In this document: piece after piece, positions 45,162 through 52,842 of the stretch
Numbering within the stretch: the stretch's first letter is position 1
How the letters are laid out: each line of letters begins with the position of its first letter
Assembly (NCBI RefSeq): GCF_963665445.1
Contig: NZ_OY762276.1
Location: forward strand, 2,493,501 to 2,557,500
Length of the DNA: 64,000 nt
Direction of reading: 5' to 3'
Origin: an uncultured Desulfobulbus sp.
GTDB taxonomy: Bacteria; Desulfobacterota; Desulfobulbia; Desulfobulbales; Desulfobulbaceae
Notes under the pieces: model-generated
The model's database searches: none
What the model was told of the DNA's origin: nothing
Seen by the model: only the letters and a program-made list of their open reading frames with translations
Position numbers and translations under genes: made by a program

Positions 45162-45355
45162 GCCTTCGTTTCTCCTTTGCCGGTCGCGTGCGACTTCATC
45201 CACCGATCGATCTCCTCTCGGTCGAAACGCCACTGGTTACCAATCTTGGAGGCAGGAATCTCGCCACGCTGGGCCATGCCGTAGAGCTTGGTCCGGCTTA
45301 TTTTGATGTAACTAGCCAGTTCATCAATGGTCAGCCATTTATCGGTTGGGTCCAT
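45158..45355 (-). CDS. Excisionase-type HTH protein, first gene of the operon
   Basis: 65 residues: KWLTIDELASYIKISRTKLY and GMAQRGEIPASKIGNQWRFD, the winged HTH_17/excisionase fold. Such proteins often head type I restriction operons. GGTGAG precedes the ATG at 45355, and the stop overlaps hsdM (ATGA). It may regulate the operon or act with the tyrosine recombinase at 45543. Confidence 0.9.
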   Translation of the reverse strand: MDPTDKWLTIDELASYIKISRTKLYGMAQRGEIPASKIGNQWRFDREEIDRWMKSHATGKGETKA

Positions 45356-45482
45356 GATCTCACCGCTTGGAAGATATTCGTTGTGAAAATGTGATAAAGG
45401 AAGACAACACCGGTCAGGTGGAAAGGGCAAGCAGAAAAATGAAAGTTGATGGCAAACGAGGACTATTCAAGCATTTTGATCT

Positions 45483-45538
45483 CTAACTACCAGCAATGCC
45501 GGTGGCTTAACAGAACGTGAGCTGCTCTCGCAAAGCAG
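45483..45538 (+). repeat. Decayed relative of the MITE left end
   Basis: ACCAGCAATGCCGGTGGCTT, then a second imperfect hairpin around GAGCTGCTCTCGCAAAGCAG. This parallels the left end of the 393-bp MITE (ACCGGCAAAGCCGGTGGCTT, then the GCCGCT/AGCGGC hairpin). It lies at the 3' end of the tyrosine recombinase gene. Confidence 0.5.
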
Positions 45539-45542
45539 ATCT

Positions 45543-46586
45543 TTACCGTCCGAGATTATCAATCGCCCCGATGGCGTTCAGTTTATGGTCATCGAGGAAG
45601 TGGGTATACTTCATGGTTTGGCTGATATTTTTATGCCCCATGATTTCAGCGACTGTTCGGATATCGACCCCATGCATAATCAGATAGCTGGCCGCCGAAT
45701 GGCGTAAACCGTACAGGGTAAAATTCGAAATCCCAGCATACCTGCAGGCGTTATCAAATGAACGCCGAAAGTACCGGTGTGGCTGGTCACGCCCCTCCTG
45801 ACTTGACGGCAGGAAGACACAGCCATTTTCACCCTTTCCTGCTGTTTGCATCGCCTCAAACATCTTGCGTATTGTTCTCGTCATAGGGACACGTCTGGGG
45901 TCCGTTTTGGTCTCCGTGAGATCAATCATTCCCTGTTCAAGTAGAACCTGATCCCATCGTAGCCCGGCACCTTCTGAGGGCCGCATGGCTGTGTGCAAAA
46001 GAAGAAGAACGTAGCAGTAGAGGTTTTCGGATTTTGAGATGCAACAGTAGTCGAGCAGAGTGTCAATCTGTTTTGGAGTAAGCAAGGACAGTCTGTTTTT
46101 GGGAGCAGAGGGACGGCGTACTTCGGCACCAGGATCATTGACATCCAGTCCCCACTCCACCCTGGCCATCCGGTACATGCAGGTGAGGAAGGACATATCC
46201 TGGATGACTGAGCTTGGGCCTACCTGCTGCAGGCGGTAATCACGATAAGAGGCAATATCCTTTGAGGTGATGGTTTGTAAGGACTTGCCTTCAAAGTAGT
46301 GGATGAGCCGGCCACCGATTTCCTGATCGAGCCGCTGGGTGTTGCGCTTTTTTCTCGGAGCCACCGCCATGGTGTATTTTTCCACCGCCTCATTAAACCG
46401 CATGTCGTTGGCAGGCAGTTCACCAGGAAGTGGTTGCCCTGATCGCAGGAGTGACTCGGTCTCCTCTGCCCAGGTCATGGCTTTCGCCTTGCTATCAAAC
46501 GTCGCAGTTTCTCGTCGCCCCTTGACGCAGATCGCTGCGCGAAACACTGGACCGTATTTTCTTTGTATCTTCGTAATGGTTGCCAT
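45543..46586 (-). CDS. Tyrosine recombinase / phage-type integrase
   Basis: 347 residues. SAM-like core-binding N-terminal domain (FNEAVEKYTMAVAPRKKRNT), then the catalytic domain: Arg in TAMRPSEGAGLRWDQV, LRHSAAS (second Arg), His in EIMGHKNISQ and the nucleophile Tyr in TMKYTHFLDD. It lacks the extra alpha-helix patch of integron integrases, so it is not IntI. It would integrate an island or prophage at an att site, perhaps the tRNA-Pro scar at 63.5 kb. The ATG at 46586 is directly downstream of TGTGTGTAAATTTGTGTGT. Confidence 0.92.
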   Translation of the reverse strand: MATITKIQRKYGPVFRAAICVKGRRETATFDSKAKAMTWAEETESLLRSGQPLPGELPANDMRFNEAVEKYTMAVAPRKKRNTQRLDQEIGGRLIHYFEGKSLQTITSKDIASYRDYRLQQVGPSSVIQDMSFLTCMYRMARVEWGLDVNDPGAEVRRPSAPKNRLSLLTPKQIDTLLDYCCISKSENLYCYVLLLLHTAMRPSEGAGLRWDQVLLEQGMIDLTETKTDPRRVPMTRTIRKMFEAMQTAGKGENGCVFLPSSQEGRDQPHRYFRRSFDNACRYAGISNFTLYGLRHSAASYLIMHGVDIRTVAEIMGHKNISQTMKYTHFLDDHKLNAIGAIDNLGR

Positions 46587-46594
46587 CGTTTTTT

Positions 46595-46618
46595 TGTGTG
46601 TAAATTTGTGTGTAAATA
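46595..46618. promoter_or_regulatory. Candidate arm-type site next to integrase
   Basis: Tandem GTGTGTAAAT motifs directly upstream of the integrase ATG. A closely similar tract (TGTGTAAAAATTTGTGTAA) lies at 63625-63643 beside the tRNA-Pro 3' half. Repeated sites of this kind are typical integrase arm sites; the link is inferred. The rest of 46619-47022 has no gene. Confidence 0.4.
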
Positions 46619-47022
46619 TCCGTGCACAGGAAACGATAGATGTAAGCTGCCACGTATTCTCAGAAACTTTTTCATGTAAAATGAGAAAACTTTCACCCTG
46701 ATTTTAGAAAAAAATCCCGCTACCCTCCTCCTTGTTTGAAGGGCAAGCAAATAGTCGCCACCTCCTCCATTGCTCGCCATAATACCCGCCCTTAACTGGC
46801 CTCCAGTTTAAATCCCATTTGCTCTCATCCCAATAGATAGAGTCAGCTTTTCGAAAGGTTAAATTTGGTTGACCTCACCCATTATTTGTATTCTTCTCAT
46901 GGAGGCAATCCGTCAGGCGAGTGTCAGGATATAATTGGAAAGGTCTTGACCGACGGAAGCGGTAATATTGTCCTAACCCCTACCCATCAAATAAAAACAT
47001 TAGGCATGTTTTTTGCTTTTAT

Positions 47023-47085
47023 TGATAACACCGCAAAATAGAATATTAGCTGGACGATTTCCGTCCAGCTAATAACTTGTTATGA
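47023..47085 (+). other. attC-like site 0 (start of cassette array)
   Basis: Outer boxes TGATAAC and GTTATGA, inner perfect 11-bp stem TTAGCTGGACG/CGTCCAGCTAA with a 5-nt loop. The last base of the right box departs from GTTRRRY. It precedes the first cassette gene by about 30 bp. Confidence 0.55.
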
Positions 47086-47115
47086 TTTAAAACCACAGTA
47101 GCATTGAGCAAATGT

Positions 47116-47985
47116 ATGGTTAAAGAAACATGCGAAAATTGTTTTTATGGACGAAAAGATTGCGCGGCCCAAATATATTGTGCCCAGTTCAACTGTAACT
47201 TTAAATTGCATCAAAAGTGCAATTTCTGGCGTGAAAATGAATATATAGATTATGCTAAAGGTAATTCTGGGTATGTTTATATTCTTTCAAATCCAGACCT
47301 TAATGGTTTGCTTAAAATCGGAATGACCTCAAAAAGACCTGAAGTAAGGGCAAAAGAATTATCTGGAACAACAGGCGTATCTAGCCAATATGTAATCGAA
47401 TATTATGGTAGCGCAGAAGATAGATTTATAGCTGAGAAAGCTGCTCATAGCAGACTTGGCAACTATCATCATCAAAAAGAATTTTTCAAAGTAAAAGTTG
47501 AGGTTGCAATTTATTGCGTTGAAACAATAAGTTGTGGACTGAAAAGAACATATATCAAACCTGGTAACGAATTAAAAGTGTTGCAGTACGCAAGGTCAAG
47601 AGACTCGGTACCATACAAACAAATAGAACGTGAGTGGAGGGAGAGAGAAAGAGAGAGAAAGCAATACTTAATTGAACAACAAAAAATGAGTAATTGGGAG
47701 GCAAAGGTTGAGGATTACATGAGGCAAAGAACTGGCAAAGAAGAATCTCTATTCAATTACAATAAGCTGCCAGGTAATCCTCTTGTGGAGAAAAATATCC
47801 AACCTGAATTTACAGAAGACTACGATCCAAAAAAAATAGTTCTACCTAGCGAATTAGCAAGAGTAGAGAATGAAGCAAAAAAAGCTCGAGAGACCGCATT
47901 GAAAAAACAGAGAGAAATTGAATCATTAAAAGAAGAGTTAGCCAAAGAAAAGAGCAAAGGTTTTTTCAAGCGTCTTTTCTCATGA
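47116..47985 (+). CDS. GIY-YIG nuclease-domain protein (cassette gene 1)
   Basis: 289 residues from ATG 47116 (TTG 47104 also possible). N-terminal Cys cluster CENCFYGRKDC...CAQFNC...C looks zinc-binding. The GIY-YIG/T5orf172-type domain follows: GYVYILSNPDLNGLLKIGMT, RAKELSG, then YYGSAEDRFIAEKAAHSRLG and KEFFKV. A coiled, Lys/Glu-rich C-terminus (ETALKKQREIESLKEELAKE) ends in FFKRLFS. AT-rich, unlike the flanking regions, as expected for a captured cassette. Probably DNA-cleaving or DNA-binding. Confidence 0.85.
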   Translation: MVKETCENCFYGRKDCAAQIYCAQFNCNFKLHQKCNFWRENEYIDYAKGNSGYVYILSNPDLNGLLKIGMTSKRPEVRAKELSGTTGVSSQYVIEYYGSAEDRFIAEKAAHSRLGNYHHQKEFFKVKVEVAIYCVETISCGLKRTYIKPGNELKVLQYARSRDSVPYKQIEREWRERERERKQYLIEQQKMSNWEAKVEDYMRQRTGKEESLFNYNKLPGNPLVEKNIQPEFTEDYDPKKIVLPSELARVENEAKKARETALKKQREIESLKEELAKEKSKGFFKRLFS

Positions 47986-48005
47986 AAGATAATAACTATA
48001 AAAAA

Positions 48006-48064
48006 TCATAACAAATCCATTAACACGGACGCGGTGACCCGCGCCGGTTATGTCCACGTTGTGT
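48006..48064 (+). other. attC site 1
   Basis: R''-like TCATAAC, L''/L' arms around ACGGACGCGG-TGA-CCCGCGCCGG, and GTTGTGT on the right. The layout (extrahelical asymmetric arms, about 59 bp) matches classic integron attC sites. Confidence 0.75.
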
Positions 48065-48076
48065 AAAAAATAAATT

Positions 48077-48946
48077 ATGAAAACGAAAATCAGGAAACCA
48101 TGGATTGCTGGCTTATTATCAATTCTGAGCCCTGCAGTCGGCTATGCATACGTTGGCAAACTTCAAAAGGGGATTATTCTTTCTTTTTTACTTCTCTTTT
48201 TATACCCTTCCCTTGTCATATTCCTAAAGGTAAAAATTACCAAAATAGCGCTGCTCTTTCTAGTTTCTATTCCAATCATTATTGTATGTTTTCTTTTTTT
48301 TAATTGCTACAAGACAGCAAAAGAAATCGGCATTGGTTATAAAATAAAGACATACAACAAATGGTGGGCGTATTTAATTATTTATATGCTTTTTGGCATT
48401 ATCCTTCCTTCTATAGTGCAAAATTACACCAAAAACAATTTGATTCAAGCATTCAAAATTCCGGCAGGTTCTATGTTGCCTACTCTCAAAATTGGAGATC
48501 ATCTTTTGGTGGATAAAAGCATTTACAAAAGCAGTCCAATCCAACGTGAGGATATAATTGTATTTCCTATGCCTAAAAAACCAGAGATAGATTACATAAA
48601 AAGGGTCATCGCATTACCTGGCGATTCTATCGAAATTGTAGACAAGGAAGTGTTTATAAACGGGGAGAAGCAAAATCATTCGTATTCTATTCATTTGGAC
48701 ACCAGGGTAATTGAAAAAGATAGTTCACCAAGAGACAATTTTGGGCCTGTAAAGATACAAGATGGGAATGTATTTGTTATGGGAGATAACCGAGATAATA
48801 GTTATGATAGCAGGTTTTATGGTTTTATTCCTATCGAGACCATAAAAGGTAAATTTATACAAATTTACTGGTCTTGGGATAAAGAAACATCCTCAATCAG
48901 ATGGAATAGAATCGGGACATCCGACAAGAATAGCACACAACAATAG
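48077..48946 (+). CDS. lepB: Signal peptidase I (cassette gene 2)
   Basis: 289 residues. The N-terminus has several hydrophobic segments (IILSFLLLFLYPSLVIFL, LLFLVSIPIIIVCFLFF, WAYLIIYMLFGIILPSI) before the S26 domain. Catalytic Ser is in PAGSMLPTLKIGDHLLVDKS and the Lys in DYIKRVIALPGDSIEI. Box E is FVMGDNRDNSYDSRFYGFI. It would cleave signal peptides at the outer face of the inner membrane. The extra N-terminal membrane region resembles the pilus/TM2-type fold and is longer than in housekeeping LepB. It is unusual as an integron cassette product and may process a specific partner. Confidence 0.9.
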   Translation: MKTKIRKPWIAGLLSILSPAVGYAYVGKLQKGIILSFLLLFLYPSLVIFLKVKITKIALLFLVSIPIIIVCFLFFNCYKTAKEIGIGYKIKTYNKWWAYLIIYMLFGIILPSIVQNYTKNNLIQAFKIPAGSMLPTLKIGDHLLVDKSIYKSSPIQREDIIVFPMPKKPEIDYIKRVIALPGDSIEIVDKEVFINGEKQNHSYSIHLDTRVIEKDSSPRDNFGPVKIQDGNVFVMGDNRDNSYDSRFYGFIPIETIKGKFIQIYWSWDKETSSIRWNRIGTSDKNSTQQ

Positions 48947-49065
48947 CATCAAAGGGACAGCAAGAACTCAGCGGTATTTGGATGCATTGTACCGCGCCCC
49001 ATATCCATAGACGTTTTCAAGTTGGTTGCCAAACAATCTTGCCGCCCCTTATGCAAACGTTATGT
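48946..49065 (+). other. attC site 2 (long form)
   Basis: Outer GTTATGT on the right. The arms AAGGGACAGCAAGA at 48952 and TCTTGCCGCCCCTT at 49037 pair at 12 of 14 positions, with a further hairpin inside. About 120 bp, within the range of long, VCR-like attC sites; the left box is degenerate. Confidence 0.6.
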
Positions 49066-49098
49066 GCCATAAGAGATGGCGCAGGTACAGGAGAGAAA

Positions 49099-49863
49099 GT
49101 GACATATCTGGCACTGACAAGAGAAAACATCAAGGACGAACACATTTGCTGTGCCTTTTCCGATAAGAAATGTGCTGAGAGCTACGAACTGAAGAAACAA
49201 TGGCTCACAGCGCAATTCGACAACGGTTATGTTTTTCGCCGTCTTGATGAACGAGCAAAGGTATTTATTGAATATGGTCCTGCTGAGAAAGCCTGGGTTC
49301 CAGTAACGGCACCCAATTGCATGGTGATCGGGTGCTTCTGGGTCTCCGGGAAGTTCAAAGGTCAAGGACATGGCAAAGCCTTGCTAAACGAAGCAATTGA
49401 AGATGCGAAGAACCAGGGCAAAAGTGGCCTTGTGACCGTAGTAGGTACCAAGAAATATCACTTCATGAGCGATACAAAATGGTTACTGAGACAGGGATTC
49501 GAGATAATTGAAAGTATCCCGTCCGGCTTCAGTCTCATATCCATGGACTTCGACTCATCCAACGATAGACCTCATTTCAACGAGTTGGCGCGGAGCGGCG
49601 TGTGCCCAGATCGGAAGGGGATAGTTGCCTATTATTCCAATAGATGCCCTTATTCCGAATACCACGTCAAAGACTCACTTGTTGAAACTGCCAGGAATCG
49701 CAATCTGTTGCTAAAAACGATCAAGCTCGAAACCATGGAGCAGGCACAATCCTGTCCATCGCCTGCAACGATTTTTAGTCTTTTTTTGGATGGGGAATTC
49801 GTCACTACAGACATAAGCGTATGTATGGAGAGTCGGTTTGATAAGATCGTTGGCAAACGATAG
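49099..49863 (+). CDS. YoaP-like GNAT acetyltransferase (cassette gene 3)
   Basis: 254 residues from GTG 49099, with CAGGAG 8 nt upstream; the longer frame from 48982 would cross the attC site. GNAT core: NCMVIGCFWVSGKFKGQGHG (acetyl-CoA loop) then KALLNEAIEDAKNQGKSGL. The C-terminal YoaP-like region contains GIVAYYSNRCPYSEYHVKDS and FSLFLDGEFVTTDISV. Acyl acceptor unknown. Acetyltransferases are common cassette cargo. Confidence 0.88.
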   Translation: MTYLALTRENIKDEHICCAFSDKKCAESYELKKQWLTAQFDNGYVFRRLDERAKVFIEYGPAEKAWVPVTAPNCMVIGCFWVSGKFKGQGHGKALLNEAIEDAKNQGKSGLVTVVGTKKYHFMSDTKWLLRQGFEIIESIPSGFSLISMDFDSSNDRPHFNELARSGVCPDRKGIVAYYSNRCPYSEYHVKDSLVETARNRNLLLKTIKLETMEQAQSCPSPATIFSLFLDGEFVTTDISVCMESRFDKIVGKR

Positions 49864-49865
49864 GC

Positions 49866-49925
49866 ACATAACTATCGGCTGCAAGCGACGCGGACAAGCC
49901 GCGCGCCTGAGCCGAAGCGTTAGGC
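49866..49925 (+). other. attC site 3
   Basis: ACATAAC on the left, CGGCT...GACGCGG paired with CCGCGCGCC...GAGCCG around a short loop, GTTAGGC on the right. A textbook 60-bp attC. Confidence 0.85.
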
Positions 49926-49938
49926 ATTAGGAGAAGCC

Positions 49939-50406
49939 ATGAGTTTTGAACCAGCCGTAGTAAGTGCAATCACAGCCTTGGTTGCAGTTATTGTTGGGCC
50001 GCTAGTAAGCATCTTCGTTGCAAAAAATCAGATCAAGGCTTCTGTTGTATCAGCAAATCGGCAAACATGGATTAATCGGCTTCGTGATGAATTAGCTGCT
50101 TTGGTGGGTATTGTTCATCATTTGCCAAATGCACATGCCAACGGATCAGTTACTACTAACGATGCTATTGCAGAATACGGGCGGTTCGCGGAGAAATTCC
50201 AAGTAATAAAGCTCCTTATCAACCCAAATGAAGCGGATCATCAAGAATTAATTCGCCTAATTGGCTCTGCGGATAAAAAACTCATTGAGTCAATCAACAA
50301 AAAACAGGCTAGCTCGGCTGAGTTTGAAGCAGCAGGTCAACGTATTGTTGATCAATCACAGATAGTATTAAAACGGGAATGGGAACGTGTTAAAAACGGT
50401 AAGTAA
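49939..50406 (+). CDS. Hypothetical membrane-anchored protein (cassette gene 4)
   Basis: 155 residues. One N-terminal transmembrane segment (VVSAITALVAVIVGPLVSIFV) followed by KNQIKASVVSANRQTWINRL and a helical cytoplasmic-looking domain with Glu/Lys-rich segments (NEADHQELIRLIGSADKKLI). It is not a recognised family. The gene begins 14 nt after attC 3 with AGGAG upstream. Its plan (one TM plus a helical domain, N-terminal NRQTW motif) resembles the next cassette product in outline only. Confidence 0.75.
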   Translation: MSFEPAVVSAITALVAVIVGPLVSIFVAKNQIKASVVSANRQTWINRLRDELAALVGIVHHLPNAHANGSVTTNDAIAEYGRFAEKFQVIKLLINPNEADHQELIRLIGSADKKLIESINKKQASSAEFEAAGQRIVDQSQIVLKREWERVKNGK

Positions 50407-50410
50407 ATAT

Positions 50411-50503
50411 GCCTAACAAACGCATAAGCTCGGACGTCAAAAAGCTGCGCCGCTCGTTCCTCACAGCACAACTTTTTGCCTCCGGTTATGCTTGGCGTTA
50501 TAC
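50411..50503 (+). other. attC site 4
   Basis: GCCTAAC left, GTTATAC right, 93 bp. Inner arms include CATAAGC paired with GGTTATGC and AAAAAGCTG with CAACTTTTT. Confidence 0.8.
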
Positions 50504-50526
50504 AATCAAAAATAGAGGCCAACAAA

Positions 50527-51123
50527 ATGGCTGATGCTAATAATACTCTTTCTGTTTTCGATCAATTTTTAAGAATTTGGGCAATTATAGGCCCGATGCT
50601 AGCAGCCTGTGTGGCTGCATGGTGGAACAGAAAAAATGAAATAGATAATAGAGAGTTCAATCAAAGAAGAGAAAATGACAACGAAAAACGTAGAATTGCT
50701 CAGCAAAATGCTGAGAAAATCATTAATCTCAAAAAGAATGAAACCAGTGAATTGAAAAAATCTATATTATCATTCGTAAGCTTGGCAGTAGATTGCCAGA
50801 ATGCTGCAATAACAAATGGTCTAAAGTCAATCACAAGCCTTGCTGCGACACCTAAAATTGTTGAAGAACAATCAAATAGAATAAGAATCTTGAGTGATTC
50901 ATTTAATGAACTATTGCTTATATCACCTCCAGATGAGGTCTTGGAAAGCTCAAAGCAATTGTTGAGATTTATATCTTCCACACCTTTCGAACAATACCAA
51001 GACCCAAAACAACATCAACCACTTTCGCAAGAGTTTTCAAATAAAAAAACAGTAGTCCTTGAATCGGCAAAAATGTATTTAGAAAAGCACAAATACGAAT
51101 TTATAGAAGAATTAAAAAAATAA
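50527..51123 (+). CDS. Hypothetical membrane-anchored protein (cassette gene 5)
   Basis: 198 residues from ATG 50527 with AGAGG upstream; the earlier open frame overlaps attC 4. One N-terminal hydrophobic segment (IWAIIGPMLAACVAAWW), a charged coiled-coil stretch (NREFNQRRENDNEKRRIAQQ) and a helical C-terminal domain. No family recognised. AT-rich. Confidence 0.75.
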   Translation: MADANNTLSVFDQFLRIWAIIGPMLAACVAAWWNRKNEIDNREFNQRRENDNEKRRIAQQNAEKIINLKKNETSELKKSILSFVSLAVDCQNAAITNGLKSITSLAATPKIVEEQSNRIRILSDSFNELLLISPPDEVLESSKQLLRFISSTPFEQYQDPKQHQPLSQEFSNKKTVVLESAKMYLEKHKYEFIEELKK

Positions 51124-51124
51124 T

Positions 51125-51203
51125 GTATAACAAGGCGTTTCACCATCGCTCCACTACGTTCCGCTGGACGCGCTGAAACGCGCCGGTGAACTTACCGTTA
51201 GTG
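51125..51203 (+). other. attC site 5
   Basis: GTATAAC left, GTTAGTG right, 79 bp. AAGGCGTTTCACC pairs imperfectly with GGTGAACTT and CGCTGAAACGCGCC. Confidence 0.75.
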
Positions 51204-51215
51204 ATTAAGGAAGCC

Positions 51216-52445
51216 ATGATACCTCAAACAAACTTCATCGTTACTCGACCTGAGGAAACCAGAGGATTAGGCGGAGGGCCAAGTTCTTATATACCCACTC
51301 TTGGTCATATAGCTAGTACTTTTGATATTTACCGCACTGTTGGCATTGCTGAAGTAATTAATGCACCAGAATCATGGGCCTTTACAGATTTAGATTCAGT
51401 GGCGGCTCTTGGCAGAATAGTAGACGGCCCTATAACTTCTGGAGAGGATATCGCAAGAGCTGAGTCTGCTATTAGGTCGGCTTTATTATATGAATTTTCC
51501 GAAGTCGCAGTTCCATGCGTGAAAGCTGATCATGGCAATGGCATTATTGGCTATCTGCGTTTTGATAATGAATTTCGAAATAAAGCCTCATTTGAAGCTT
51601 TCTCTTGTGTGCCATGCCGAGATCATCTTTTAGCAGTAGAGTTCGTTAACTTAAAGGATGGGGAGATTATACAAAGTAGTTTTAGTGAAAGTGATCTTAT
51701 AGGAACAACCATATCGGACAGCGTTAAGAACCTCAATTATGTTACTAATCGCACATCTGAGGTTGCAGCAACACTTCCTATGCAGTTCGGGGCTGCAACA
51801 CACTACACAGGACCAATATACTCTGCAGTAACAGACCGAAGTCCGTCTGGGTTTATTGATGAATTGTATCGTAGAGTCTATCGCCCTTGGATGGATGTGG
51901 CCCAAGCTGGCCCACATCTTCGGCTTGAGCTAAAACTCCCTCCATTGCTGGCTATTGTTCTACATCGCTCAAATTCTCGTAGTGATGTGCCTACTGTTTT
52001 AAAGGAATTACGCGAAGAGATGGCACCGATACGTGCTGATTTGGTTCGCCTGAACCGTATGATTGATTCGTGCCATGAACAAAGTGAAATATACGCTCAA
52101 ACACAGCGTATCTCTGAAAGTTTTGATGCTGTGGTTGCTGAGTCACTCCTTACCCCTGCTGAGCTTAGGTATAGGCGCATTATTTCAATTTTTAATCTAA
52201 TCAAACCTGTAAGGCAAATATACTCAATAGCTGCAGATCCTTTGGCTGCAGATTCCGAAAAATTTCTCGAGGCATTTAGATCTTCGCAAGAGGTAATTAA
52301 AAAGAATAGTCGTATAGTTTCACGTTCAGTGGCAGCTTCAAAAGTTTCGGAGCTGCTTAGAGTGAGTTCGATTCGCGACATGGTTACCTCGCATTTTACC
52401 GGCGATGAGCAGGAACTAATTCATAAAAATATCACTAACAAATAA
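51216..52445 (+). CDS. Hypothetical protein (cassette gene 6)
   Basis: 409 residues from ATG 51216 (AAGGAAG upstream). No domain recognised. An N-terminal mixed alpha/beta part (FIVTRPEETRGLGGGPSSYI) and a long helical C-terminal half (EEMAPIRADLVRLNRMIDSC, HEQSEIYAQTQRISESFDAV) are visible. A soluble, regulatory or stress-type protein is possible, but this is a guess. Confidence 0.7.
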   Translation: MIPQTNFIVTRPEETRGLGGGPSSYIPTLGHIASTFDIYRTVGIAEVINAPESWAFTDLDSVAALGRIVDGPITSGEDIARAESAIRSALLYEFSEVAVPCVKADHGNGIIGYLRFDNEFRNKASFEAFSCVPCRDHLLAVEFVNLKDGEIIQSSFSESDLIGTTISDSVKNLNYVTNRTSEVAATLPMQFGAATHYTGPIYSAVTDRSPSGFIDELYRRVYRPWMDVAQAGPHLRLELKLPPLLAIVLHRSNSRSDVPTVLKELREEMAPIRADLVRLNRMIDSCHEQSEIYAQTQRISESFDAVVAESLLTPAELRYRRIISIFNLIKPVRQIYSIAADPLAADSEKFLEAFRSSQEVIKKNSRIVSRSVAASKVSELLRVSSIRDMVTSHFTGDEQELIHKNITNK

Positions 52446-52489
52446 ATTAACCCGACCTCCTTCGTCGTCGGGTGATTTAAACGTTACGA
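52445..52489 (+). other. attC-like site 6 (weak)
   Basis: AATTAAC left, ACCCGAC/GTCGGGT 7-bp stem, GTTACGA right. The short length and weak boxes make it doubtful; it could be a plain hairpin ending the last cassette gene. Confidence 0.4.
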
Positions 52490-52532
52490 GTTACGATATC
52501 TCCAGTTTATATTGACCTTACTTTAAATAGAA

Positions 52533-52823
52533 ATGAATAAAAGGAACGTTACCAGAAGAGAATTAACTGCAGTTGTCTCTGAAAAAACGGGGATTACTCA
52601 AAAAAATTCATCAAAAATTGTCGATACTTTCTTTTCAACATTGAAAAAGATATTGATCAGCGGAGAATCAATCAAGCTGGTTCATTTCGGCAGTTTCGTT
52701 GTTCACGATAAATCCCCACGTCGTGGACGAAACCCCCAGACCGGCGAATCTCTCGTGATTGCCAAACGTCACATGGTCACCTTTCGGCCAAGCCGACAGC
52801 TTCGAGAGAGTTTGAACGTTTAA
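52533..52823 (+). CDS. IHF alpha-like (HU/IHF family) DNA-bending protein
   Basis: 96 residues. N-terminal VTRRELTAVVSEKTGITQKN, the basic arm VVHDKSPRRGRNPQTGES and HMVTFRPSRQLRESLN. The arm contains the RNPQTG signature of HU/IHF. It bends DNA and often assists integrases or transposases; MuA-type and tyrosine recombinases both use IHF or HU. Located between the cassettes and the Mu-like region. The MucR-like gene follows within 20 nt. Confidence 0.93.
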   Translation: MNKRNVTRRELTAVVSEKTGITQKNSSKIVDTFFSTLKKILISGESIKLVHFGSFVVHDKSPRRGRNPQTGESLVIAKRHMVTFRPSRQLRESLNV

Positions 52824-52842
52824 AAGCCCTAAAAGGAACACA

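Noticed and set aside
42972..45284. 770-codon open frame on the plus strand opposite hsdM
   Set aside because: It mirrors the methyltransferase gene, has no recognisable domain, and the minus-strand gene has full family motifs and operon coupling.
45543..46586. Integron integrase for the cassette array
   Set aside because: The protein has tyrosine-recombinase residues but not the IntI-specific insertion, and it faces away from the array. It reads as a phage/island integrase.
52445..52489. Confident seventh attC
   Set aside because: Kept only as a weak feature; the stem is short and both boxes depart from consensus.
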